Positions 1 through 4,776 of a DNA stretch of 5,697 bases are shown piece after piece. How positions within the stretch are numbered: the first letter of the stretch is position 1; the number at the start of each line of letters is the position of its first letter. Made by a program: the position numbers and the translations under genes. The DNA is taken from assembly GCA_946620335.1 (NCBI GenBank), contig CAMONF010000083.1, positions 1 to 5,697 of the forward strand, written 5' to 3'. Under the pieces are notes generated by a model. That model did not search any database. It was given only the letters and a program-made list of their open reading frames with translations, and had not been told where the DNA came from. The DNA is from an uncultured Clostridia bacterium. Lineage in GTDB: Bacteria; Bacillota; Clostridia; Lachnospirales; Lachnospiraceae.

Positions 1-703
1 CCGTGTAGCTGCCATCCGCGAGTCCCAGGTCCGCGGCCGTGGTCATAAAGCCCTCGCCGAGGGCCTCCGCCGGCAGGGAATCCGCCCGGAAGACCAAAGT
101 CCGGCTGTACCATTTCTCCTTTTTCCGGCTGAAAGCCGCAACGTCGATGCCCTTGTCCAGGGCCTCCACCGGGACCGTGAAGCTGGTCCCCCCGTCTGCG
201 GTCTCCACCGCGGAAATGAACTCCTCCTCCGGCGCCGCCGCAGCCTCCTCCGCCGTACCCATGTACAGATAGAGGTAGCTGGTGCTGTTCATGGTGAGGA
301 CAGCAGTCATGGCGCCATCCGCGACCGTCAGCTCGCAGCCGGCGATCTTGAACATGGAGGAGCTGGATGCGACCGTGACAGGATAGGTCCCCTCGTTCAG
401 GCGGTCTGCCGTGATGGGGACCATCCAGTCCTCCACCACGTCCTCGACGGTCGTCATTTCTCCGGCTGAGGCCACCTGGTCAGTGCCGCCGGAGGCCTCA
501 GAGCCGGCCGCTTCCGCCTCGCCGGAAGCAGACTCTTCCCCGGCCTTCTCTTCGGAGGCGCCCTCCTCAGCTGCCGGTTCAGCGGCTGCCTCAGCGGTCT
601 CCGCGGAGGTCACCTCGGTGTTCTCGGTATTCGCTCCTCCGCATCCCGCCAGGAAGAGCGCGGCAGCCGCGAGGGCCGCCATTGCTGATTTCCATTTTCT
701 CAT
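1..703 (-). CDS. Lipoprotein with NEAT-like/iron-transport-associated domain (3' end cut off)
   Basis: Reads from an ATG at 703 to the window edge without a stop, 234 codons so far; the C-terminus lies outside. An AAAGGA ribosome binding site (713-718) sits 9 nt upstream. Residues 1-21 are a lipoprotein signal peptide (MRKWKS, Ala-rich core, lipobox LAGC, Cys21). Residues about 25-85 are a Glu/Ala/Ser-rich linker. Residues about 104-210 form a beta-rich domain starting EGTYPVTV and containing ELTVADGAMTAVLTM, YLYLYMGTAEEA, FTVPVEALDKGID and KKEKWYSRTLVF. I recognise this module from memory as one common in Clostridial lipoproteins beside iron/haem/corrinoid uptake genes, often called NEAT-like; a search would confirm it. 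LADGSYT at 228-234 looks like the start of a second, similar domain. The gene lies 72 nt downstream of the exported chelatase gene on the same strand, so it probably shares the B12-responsive transcript. Likely role: surface binding of a metal-tetrapyrrole or its metal; the ligand is unknown. Confidence 0.75.
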   Translation of the reverse strand, partial: MRKWKSAMAALAAAALFLAGCGGANTENTEVTSAETAEAAAEPAAEEGASEEKAGEESASGEAEAAGSEASGGTDQVASAGEMTTVEDVVEDWMVPITADRLNEGTYPVTVASSSSMFKIAGCELTVADGAMTAVLTMNSTSYLYLYMGTAEEAAAAPEEEFISAVETADGGTSFTVPVEALDKGIDVAAFSRKKEKWYSRTLVFRADSLPAEALGEGFMTTAADLGLADGSYT

Positions 704-735
704 ATTCCTACGTCCTTTGACAGGTATTTTATAGC

Positions 736-754
736 GGGCGGCTGTTCACCGCCC
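736..754 (-). other. Intercistronic GC hairpin
   Basis: GGGCGG (736-741) and CCGCCC (749-754) form a perfect 6-bp stem with a 7-nt loop in the 72-nt gap between the two lipoprotein genes. No U-rich tail follows on either strand, so it is not a convincing terminator. It could set differential expression by RNA processing or partial termination. Confidence 0.4.
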
Positions 755-775
755 CAGGCTTTCCCAGGCCCTATC

Positions 776-1912
776 TCACGCCTCAGCCCTGGCGACAGCA
801 GCCGCAGCGTGCTCCACATAGAGGTCCTGGATGGCTTCGATCTGGCCCAGGCCCTCAAGGACACAGGTCACCTCATAGCCGGCTTCAGAGAAAATGCTCT
901 TCCAGGAGTCCTCCTCGTCCCCGGCCATATCATTGTTGGCGTGGTCGCCGGCGACGACCATGAGGGGCCTCAGCACAACGCGCTTGTAGCTGCCTGCCTT
1001 GACAGCTGCCAGCACGTCATCGACAGAGGGAGAAGCCTCAACGGTACCGATATAGTAGTTGGACAGTCCGTCGGCGTCCATAAGGGACTGCATCTGGGCG
1101 TAAACGCCATTGGAAGCGGCCTCGGTGCCGTGGCCCATGAAGCAGATGGCCGTCTCGCCGTCGTCATATTCGGCGGTGGCCGCCACGACCGCGTCCTCCA
1201 CAGCTGCAAAGTCCGCGTCGGTGGTCAGAAGCGGCTCCCCGATCTCCAGATGCTCGAAGGCGTCCGCGTACTGGGCGATCTCGGAAATGAGGTCCGTGTA
1301 CTCATACCCGTTCATGAGGTGAGTCGGCTGGACGACCAGGGTCTTCACGCCGTTGTCCACAGCCCTCTGAAGGGCCTCGCCTACATTGTCGATGGCGATG
1401 CCGTCCCTGGACTTGACGTGGTCGATGATGATCTGGCTGGTAAATGCACGCCGCACGCTGTATTCCGGGAATGCCTCCTCCAGGGCAGCTTCGATCGCGC
1501 CGATGGTCATCCGGCGGCTGTCGTTGAAGCTGGTGCCGAAGCTGACGACCAGAAGCTCCTTGTCGCCGATGTTGTCTTCATTTCTCGCAAGATCCAGGCT
1601 CGCGTCGCCGGTCTCGTAGTTCTCCTCGTCCTCCTCGCCCGCTTCAGCTTCTTCTTCCGCTCCTTCCGCAGCCTCTTCGACTGCCTCAGCGGCCTCGTCA
1701 GCTGCCTCGGCAGCTTCGTCCGCCGCACCTTCATCGGCTGCATCGGTCTCTTCTGCAGCGTCTGCTGTCTCCGCAGCTTCCTCTCCAGCCTTCTCCTCAG
1801 ATACTGCGGTGCTGTCCGCCGCCTGTCCGGATGAAGAAGCGCTGCTGCCGCAGGCCGTCATCATCACAGCTGCCATCACAATCGCTGCCAACTTTACCGC
1901 TCTTCTTCTCAT
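776..1912 (-). CDS. cbiK: Surface-anchored CbiK-type sirohydrochlorin cobaltochelatase lipoprotein
   Basis: 378 codons, ATG at 1912 with AAAGAGG (1919-1925) 6 nt upstream, TGA at 776-778. Residues 1-21 are a lipoprotein signal (MRRR, hydrophobic core, lipobox MTAC, Cys21). Residues about 31-105 are a low-complexity Ala/Glu/Asp linker. Residues about 118-375 match the anaerobic cobaltochelatase CbiK: LLVVSFGTSFNDSR at the start, QPTHLMNGYEY (His198, Glu204), CFMGHGTEAASN (His261) and RPLMVVAGDHANNDMAG (His324). His261 and His324 correspond to the two histidines that bind metal in known CbiK enzymes, and Glu204 probably to the acidic partner. The family inserts Co(II) into sirohydrochlorin for B12 synthesis, normally in the cytoplasm; a periplasmic CbiK is known in Desulfovibrio. 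The export signal here implies action outside the membrane. It lies downstream of a cobalamin riboswitch, so it should be made when B12 is low. Alternatives are metal exchange, cobalt capture, or removal of metal from a tetrapyrrole. Confidence 0.92.
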   Translation of the reverse strand: MRRRAVKLAAIVMAAVMMTACGSSASSSGQAADSTAVSEEKAGEEAAETADAAEETDAADEGAADEAAEAADEAAEAVEEAAEGAEEEAEAGEEDEENYETGDASLDLARNEDNIGDKELLVVSFGTSFNDSRRMTIGAIEAALEEAFPEYSVRRAFTSQIIIDHVKSRDGIAIDNVGEALQRAVDNGVKTLVVQPTHLMNGYEYTDLISEIAQYADAFEHLEIGEPLLTTDADFAAVEDAVVAATAEYDDGETAICFMGHGTEAASNGVYAQMQSLMDADGLSNYYIGTVEASPSVDDVLAAVKAGSYKRVVLRPLMVVAGDHANNDMAGDEEDSWKSIFSEAGYEVTCVLEGLGQIEAIQDLYVEHAAAAVARAEA

Positions 1913-1942
1913 TGCTTACCTCTTTCTGCGCCTTGCGCTTTG

Positions 1943-1973
1943 ATCATATTACAAGCCATTCGCACAGGTTCAA
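1943..1973 (-). promoter_or_regulatory. Possible weak internal promoter just upstream of cbiK
   Basis: TTGAAC (1968-1973) lies 16 nt from TAATAT (1946-1951) or 19 nt from TATGAT (1943-1948), about 20 nt upstream of the cbiK ribosome binding site. Each element is an imperfect match and the spacing is not ideal. If active it would bypass the riboswitch and give basal cbiK expression. It may be chance. Confidence 0.22.
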
Positions 1974-1975
1974 AT

Positions 1976-2220
1976 GAATGCCGACTCCGACCGGACCACA
2001 TCTCTCTTACAGCATATTTGGCAACCGGCCTAAGACAACAGGCCCTGCCATATGCTCCGAGGCATCGACTCCGCGAAACTACCTACCTCTTTTCAGATCA
2101 GTATTTTTGGAAAAGGAACCGACCATATTTCCGATAAGCCAGCCCTTCCAAATGCTCCGCGGCATCAGTTCCGTGAACTTTTCTACTCCTTTTCAGCCCG
2201 GATATTCGGAAAAGGAACCG
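1976..2220 (-). repeat. Three degenerate tandem repeats in the cbiK leader (period 99 and 94 bp)
   Basis: Read on the minus strand, the units begin at 2220, 2121 and 2027 with CGGTTCCTTTTCC, CGGTTCCTTTTCC and CGGTTGCC. The first two units (2144-2220 and 2044-2121) match at roughly three quarters of positions by hand alignment and both end in ATGCC-[G/T]-CGGAGCAT. The third (1976-2027) is shorter and eroded but keeps CGGTTGCC, AAATATGCTGTAAGAGAG and GGAGTCGGCAT. In units one and two CCTTTTC can pair with a downstream GAAAAGG (GAAAAGAGG in unit two), and ATGC with GCAT, so each unit may fold. The repeats lie between the riboswitch terminator and the cbiK start, inside the transcribed leader. 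I do not recognise the element. No open frame across it shows coding character. Confidence 0.7.
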
Positions 2221-2244
2221 CTCCTCTTTCCAAATCCCTCCTGC

Positions 2245-2278
2245 AGAAAAGAAGAGCCTGCGAAGTAAGTCCGCAGGC
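2245..2278 (-). terminator. Intrinsic terminator of the cobalamin riboswitch
   Basis: On the minus strand GCCTGCG (2278-2272) pairs with CGCAGGC (2262-2256) around a 9-nt loop, followed by TCTTCTTTTCT (2255-2245). It lies about 90 nt past the aptamer and about 330 nt ahead of cbiK, as expected for a transcription-termination expression platform. The GCGGACT overlapping its 5' arm repeats the 3' arm of the preceding hairpin, giving an obvious antiterminator option. Confidence 0.85.
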
Positions 2279-2288
2279 ATCACAAAGT

Positions 2289-2309
2289 AGTCCGCGCCCT
2301 GCGCGGACT
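2289..2309 (-). promoter_or_regulatory. Expression-platform hairpin that competes with the antiterminator
   Basis: A perfect 9-bp stem, AGTCCGCGC (2309-2301) with GCGCGGACT (2297-2289), loop AGG, follows the aptamer. The 5' arm can instead pair with CCTGCGGACT in the terminator stem (2277-2268), which would free the terminator 3' arm. The two states are mutually exclusive. Which one cobalamin favours is inferred: ligand should favour this hairpin plus the terminator. Confidence 0.7.
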
Positions 2310-2364
2310 TTCCCGGTACGACCAATGCCTCGTGGTCCGGAGAACGGTCACGCCCTCCTGTACC

Positions 2365-2560
2365 CATGCAAACGGCAGGTTTCCTGGCTCAGGGATCTTC
2401 AAGTCTGCCCGCCTTCCCGGTTTTCCCCAGTGACCTCTCTTTCGAGAGCATGGCAGCCTCTCCTCCATCACAGTGACGAGATCGCGCAGGTCTTCCACCT
2501 GCTTCCCTTTTACCCGCCGGCCTGCCCTCCCAGGGAGGGCATCCGGCGGCACCGTCCATG
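2365..2560 (-). promoter_or_regulatory. Cobalamin riboswitch (B12 element)
   Basis: Read on the minus strand, all the conserved blocks appear in order: ACGGTGCC at the 5' end (2556-2548), a long GC hairpin (CCGCCGG/CCGGCGG enclosing GCCCTCCC/GGAGGGC), GGTAAAAGGGAAGCAGGTGG with its pairing partner CCTGC (2514-2486), CACTGTGA (near 2475-2468), GGTCACTGG, GGGAAGGC (near 2411-2418), GAAGATCCC (2400-2392) and the B12 box AGCCAGGAAACCTGCC (2389-2374). CATGGACGG and CCGTTTGCATG at the two ends can close the outer stem. The element binds adenosylcobalamin or a related corrinoid. With the downstream terminator it should switch off the cbiK transcript when B12 is plentiful. The distance from the aptamer end to the cbiK ATG is about 450 nt, which is long. 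Confidence 0.96.
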
Positions 2561-2611
2561 TTTTATTCTCTTGTCACCCGGCAGTCAGCTTCTCCTGCCC
2601 GGGTTCTCATC

Positions 2612-2640
2612 ATTATACATGCATAAAAGCCATGCATCAA
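2612..2640 (-). promoter_or_regulatory. Sigma-A-type promoter of the riboswitch-cbiK transcript
   Basis: TTGATG (2640-2635), a 17-bp spacer, and a perfect TATAAT (2617-2612), about 50 nt before the aptamer. Two copies of CATGCAT (2618-2624 and 2631-2637), 13 bp apart, lie in the spacer and overlap the -35 element, so a protein binding there would block the promoter. Confidence 0.82.
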
Positions 2641-2668
2641 CCCTGAATAAAGCCAACGCTGCTCAGGG
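2641..2668 (-). terminator. Possible weak terminator after the serine hydrolase gene
   Basis: CCCTGA (2668-2663) and TCAGGG (2646-2641) pair around a 16-nt loop with an inner AGC/GCT, 10 nt past the hydrolase stop codon. The downstream run TTGATG is not a real U tract and already belongs to the next promoter. Position supports a terminator; sequence supports it only weakly. Confidence 0.4.
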
Positions 2669-2677
2669 CCCTTCCAC

Positions 2678-3850
2678 TCAAAGCCCCAGCGCCTCGTAGA
2701 CCATCTCCCGGATCACCGGATGCTCCCTCTGATAGACGATGGGGAACCCAAGGATATGGTGCATGTAGGTGATACTGATCTTGTTGAAGGGGTCGATCAT
2801 AGTGTAGGCACCGGCCGCGCCGTCCCAGCCGAACACGCCCGCCGGTGTGCGGAGCCCATCCGTATCGGTGACCACATAAACGCCCAGACCGTAGCTGCAG
2901 GCCGGCTTCTCCATCCGGTCAAAGTCCTCCTGGAGCTGGCCGAAGGTGTAGCGGTTGGTGAAGAGCCGCACGCTGTCCTCGGAGAGGATCCGCACGCCGT
3001 TCGCTCCGACGCCGCCGTTGGCCACCGCCTGGACCACCTTGCTGTAGGCGTCCACCGTGGTGATCATGCCGCCACCGCCGCTCTCGTAATTGGCGGAGAA
3101 GCGGAGGGCTGAGGTCAGCTTTCCCTCCTGGGGAATCTTTTTGCCTGTGAGGGGATCCATCTCATAGGCCTGGGACATGCGCCCGACCTGGTCCTCATCC
3201 AGCAGGAAATAAAAATCAGTGGTGCCCAGCGGTCCAAAGAGATGGTTGCGGAGGTAATCGGAGTACTTTTCCCCGGAGACCACCTCGATCACAGCCGCCA
3301 GCACGTCGTGGGCAAGGGAGTAGCGCATACGAGTCCCCGGCTCGTAGAGCAAGGGCATCTTCGCCATCGCGCTCACCAATTCCTGCGTGTCCGCTTCCGG
3401 ATTAACCGCCAGGAATTCGGTAATCACATCTGAGGACATATCGTAGGACATGCCCGCCGACATGGTCATCAGATCGATGATCCGAATCTCATTGTGGGCA
3501 ATGTGGCAACGGTCCGTGGACTTGGGCATCCGCTCTGGATGCCGGAAATCAAACTCATCCGACACCCGCATAATCTTGTATGCGGGCAGGTAGTCGGACA
3601 GCTTGTCGTAAAGCCCAAGCTTGTTCTGCTCGATCAGCTGCATGACCGCGAACATGGTCATGACCTTGGTGCAGGAGAAAATCCTGAAGAGATCATCCTC
3701 CCGGGCCTTCTCGGTACCGGCCGCATCCCTGAAACCGGCTGTGTGCCGGAAGACCACCTCATCTCCCAGCGTCACCTGTATGCCGCAGGCCGGAATGCCA
3801 AAGATCTCGGATACAGAGTCAAGATACTTTGTCAGTTTATCGAAATTCAT
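2678..3850 (-). CDS. Serine hydrolase, beta-lactamase class C/esterase family
   Basis: 390 codons, ATG at 3850, GGGAGG (3856-3861) 5 nt upstream, TGA at 2678-2680; a normal length for the family (Pfam beta-lactamase PF00144 type). The nucleophile motif is FSCTKVMT, with Ser59 and Lys62 as the SxxK pair. LMTMSAGMSYD (127-137) is the usual helix after it. YEPGTRMRYSLAHDVLAAVIE (169-189) carries the second motif, with Tyr177 as the likely general base; its third position is Leu rather than the Asn of true class C enzymes. GWDGAAGAY (341-349) takes the place of the KTG-type third motif. There is no signal peptide or membrane segment, so the enzyme is probably cytoplasmic. The Y-S-L and W-D-G forms point to an esterase or peptidase rather than an antibiotic-resistance enzyme. 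It has its own promoter and no evident link to the B12 unit. The substrate is unknown. Confidence 0.9.
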   Translation of the reverse strand: MNFDKLTKYLDSVSEIFGIPACGIQVTLGDEVVFRHTAGFRDAAGTEKAREDDLFRIFSCTKVMTMFAVMQLIEQNKLGLYDKLSDYLPAYKIMRVSDEFDFRHPERMPKSTDRCHIAHNEIRIIDLMTMSAGMSYDMSSDVITEFLAVNPEADTQELVSAMAKMPLLYEPGTRMRYSLAHDVLAAVIEVVSGEKYSDYLRNHLFGPLGTTDFYFLLDEDQVGRMSQAYEMDPLTGKKIPQEGKLTSALRFSANYESGGGGMITTVDAYSKVVQAVANGGVGANGVRILSEDSVRLFTNRYTFGQLQEDFDRMEKPACSYGLGVYVVTDTDGLRTPAGVFGWDGAAGAYTMIDPFNKISITYMHHILGFPIVYQREHPVIREMVYEALGL

Positions 3851-3905
3851 GGCTGCCTCCCTTCAAAAACACGCGAGCAGTCTTTCGTCTGCAGTAACTG
3901 ACTTC

Positions 3906-3914
3906 ATTATAGCA
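3906..3914 (-). promoter_or_regulatory. Extended -10 promoter of the serine hydrolase gene
   Basis: TGCTATAAT, a perfect -10 with the upstream TG of extended -10 promoters, lies about 55 nt ahead of the hydrolase ATG. No good -35 hexamer is found at 16-18 bp, which fits an extended -10 promoter. Confidence 0.65.
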
Positions 3915-3989
3915 GGAAAAAATTGATGTACGCTGAGATTTTCATGGTTAAAACATAAAAATGACACATTTTTCATATATGATGAATCA

Positions 3990-4010
3990 TGTAAGTTGAG
4001 ATTACTTACA
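3990..4010. promoter_or_regulatory. 7-bp inverted repeat upstream of the hydrolase promoter
   Basis: TGTAAGT (3990-3996) and ACTTACA (4004-4010) are perfect inverted arms separated by 7 bp, about 80 bp upstream of the hydrolase -10 in an AT-rich stretch. This is the shape of a binding site for a dimeric regulator. As an RNA hairpin it would be weak and would lack an adjacent U tract. No regulator is evident nearby for it. Confidence 0.35.
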
Positions 4011-4035
4011 AACCCTTTTTTCATTTGCAGTTCTT

Positions 4036-4098
4036 CGGCAGAGCGCAAGCTGTCGGAGGACACCGGACCATCGTCCGGCTGTTCCGTCGGGAGACGGA
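4036..4098. other. Cluster of three compact stem-loops, possible structured RNA
   Basis: Three adjacent hairpins fill this gap: CGGCAG/CTGTCG (4036-4055, with C4044-G4049 able to close an inner GCAA loop), CCGGAC/GTCCGG with loop CATC (4063-4078), and TCCGTC/GACGGA with loop GGGA (4083-4098). Two plus-strand loops (GCAA, GGGA) are GNRA type, which hints that the plus strand is the RNA strand. A fourth hairpin, terminator-like, follows at 4115-4145. Only weak promoter-like sequence lies upstream (TTGAGA at 3996, TTTCAT at 4019). No known RNA family was recognised. The rest of the gene-free stretch 3915-4204 shows nothing further. Confidence 0.35.
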
Positions 4099-4114
4099 GT
4101 TCCCTTCCTTTAAT

Positions 4115-4145
4115 GAAACGGACCGCTTACGCGGTCCATTTCTTT
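4115..4145. terminator. Terminator-like hairpin, possibly bidirectional
   Basis: GGACCGC (4120-4126) and GCGGTCC (4131-4137) form a 7-bp stem with loop TTAC. One mismatch further out, GAAA (4115-4118) pairs with TTTC (4139-4142). The plus side continues CTTTGTC and the minus side GTTTCATTAAAG, both only moderately U-rich. On the minus strand it would end the small-gene transcript coming from 4700; on the plus strand it would end any RNA from the stem-loop cluster. Confidence 0.6.
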
Positions 4146-4207
4146 GTCTCAACAAACATTCTTACTTGTAGCTCATGCCACGCAAGCCGCATTTCTCTGC
4201 ATTTTTC

Positions 4208-4370
4208 TCACTCACAGCTCACGGCGCTGTTATCCCAGCTCCTGCAGTTGATATCATAGTTCTCCGCAGCTCTCTCACTCACCGCTCACAGCGCTGAGAT
4301 CATAGCTCCCTGCAGTTGCTGTCATGGGGCCTCACAATTCTCACTCAAAGCTCACGACGCTGATATCATA
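4208..4370 (-). repeat. Degenerate 66-67 bp tandem repeats of the 3' end of the 58-codon gene
   Basis: On the minus strand the last ten codons of the small gene at 4341-4517 (YDISVVSFE plus stop, 4370-4341) recur twice: YDLSAVSGE plus stop (4304-4275) and WDNSAVSCE plus stop (4237-4208). The stop codons are spaced 66 and 67 bp apart. The copies also share CTGCAGTTG or its close match between units (4243-4250 and 4311-4318). All three keep AGC-x-GTG-AGC-x-GAG-TGA. The two outer copies have no obvious full-length gene in front of them, so they look like duplication relics or a structured 3' tail. Confidence 0.7.
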
Positions 4371-4517
4371 GGTCTCCACGAACCGATCCATGTCTCGGGT
4401 GGACCGGATTGTCATCACCGGCGTAAAATGTCCTGTCCTCTTGTCCTTGAACCCTGCGATGCTGCCGCTGCTCATGGTGACCATAACTGCTCTCATCTTT
4501 TCCCTGTCAAATGCCAT
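4341..4517 (-). CDS. Small protein of 58 residues, unknown function
   Basis: ATG at 4517, TGA at 4341-4343, preceded by AAAAGGGGG about 8 nt upstream, a good ribosome binding site. The protein starts MAFDREKMRAVMV, continues with SSGSIAGFKDKRTGHFTPVM and ends with TRDMDRFVETYDISVVSFE. It has no membrane segment, signal peptide or cysteine; it is soluble, mixed-charge and rich in Met in its first half. It lies 78 nt downstream of another small gene on the same strand, probably co-transcribed and divergent from the WYL regulator. Its last ten codons are the source or a copy of the tandem repeats that follow. No family was recognised. The strong ribosome binding site, the neighbour's equally good signal, and protein-like codon use make it likely to be real. 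Confidence 0.65.
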   Translation of the reverse strand: MAFDREKMRAVMVTMSSGSIAGFKDKRTGHFTPVMTIRSTRDMDRFVETYDISVVSFE

Positions 4518-4549
4518 CTTTTATACCCCCTTTTCACTGTGTGCAATCC

Positions 4550-4581
4550 CCCGCACAGTCCATTCTCCCCAGACGTGCGGG
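4550..4581 (-). other. Intercistronic hairpin between the two small genes
   Basis: CCCGCAC (4581-4575 on the minus strand) pairs with GTGCGGG (4556-4550) around an 18-nt loop. No U tract follows, so it may be a processing or stability element, not a terminator. It sits about 30 nt ahead of the second gene's ribosome binding site. Confidence 0.35.
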
Positions 4582-4595
4582 CGGAGCCGTCCTCT

Positions 4596-4700
4596 TCAGT
4601 CTTCCATATAATCCCGGTAATCGCTCTCAGAAGCGAACAGCATGTAACGACTCCCTACGTAACCCATGTATCCATTCTCGGTCGAATATCCCTTGATCAT
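4596..4700 (-). CDS. Small protein of 34 residues, Tyr/Met-rich, unknown function
   Basis: ATG at 4700, TGA at 4596-4598, with a textbook AAAGGAG (4713-4707) 6 nt upstream. The peptide is MIKGYSTENGYMGYV followed by GSRYMLFASESDYRDYMED: six Tyr and four Met in 34 residues, acidic C-terminus, no membrane segment. The pattern GYMGYVGSRYMLFASESDY resembles short hypothetical proteins I have seen in Lachnospiraceae-type genomes, but I cannot name a family. It is the first gene of a likely two-gene minus-strand unit, 170 bp from the divergent WYL regulator gene, which suggests that regulator controls it. The function is unknown; possibilities are a small regulatory or adaptor protein. Confidence 0.75.
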   Translation of the reverse strand: MIKGYSTENGYMGYVGSRYMLFASESDYRDYMED

Positions 4701-4734
4701 ATCGGTCTCCTTTCTGAAGTTTTCGGCTTCCTTC

Positions 4735-4764
4735 TTGCTTTGTTCCTCTTGTTGATGATATAAT
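4735..4764 (+). promoter_or_regulatory. Promoter of the WYL regulator gene
   Basis: TTGCTT (4735-4740), an 18-bp spacer and a perfect TATAAT (4759-4764) preceded by TGA, the extended -10 motif. Transcription should start near 4771, leaving a leader of about 100 nt before the ATG. Confidence 0.7.
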
Positions 4765-4768
4765 ACCA
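4760..4768 (-). promoter_or_regulatory. Candidate extended -10 promoter of the small genes
   Basis: TGGTATTAT on the minus strand (TG-N plus TATTAT, five of six matches to TATAAT) lies about 60 nt ahead of the 34-codon gene. No recognisable -35 is present. It overlaps the opposing -10 of the WYL gene, so the two promoters should exclude one another. Confidence 0.45.
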
Positions 4769-4776
4769 TCACCACA

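Noticed and set aside
728..733. TATAAA as a -10 element for the second lipoprotein gene
   Set aside because: No -35 at suitable spacing and no TG extension; co-transcription with cbiK is simpler.
809..1834. Long plus-strand open frame of 341 codons opposite cbiK
   Set aside because: It is the antisense shadow of cbiK, kept open by GC-rich codon use; no ribosome binding site and low-complexity protein with no recognisable domain.
1976..2220. Tandem repeats as a CRISPR array
   Set aside because: Units are long, diverged and contiguous, with no short identical repeats separated by unique spacers; the same holds for 4208-4370.
2098..2367. Minus-strand frame of 89 codons right after the riboswitch, a possible leader protein
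   Set aside because: Its ATG lies in the closing stem of the aptamer without a ribosome binding site, and the frame crosses the expression-platform hairpins and terminator, whose sequence is explained by RNA pairing.
2052..2699. Plus-strand frame of 215 codons across the leader and riboswitch
   Set aside because: It runs antisense through the tandem repeats, terminator and aptamer, with Pro/Ser/Arg-rich composition and no good ribosome binding site.
3863..4063. Minus-strand frame of 66 codons ahead of the hydrolase gene
   Set aside because: It runs through the hydrolase promoter and the stem-loop cluster, lacks a ribosome binding site, and shows no protein-like pattern.
4428..4763. Plus-strand frames opposite the two small genes
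   Set aside because: The minus-strand frames have strong ribosome binding sites and coherent protein sequence; the plus-strand frames have neither.
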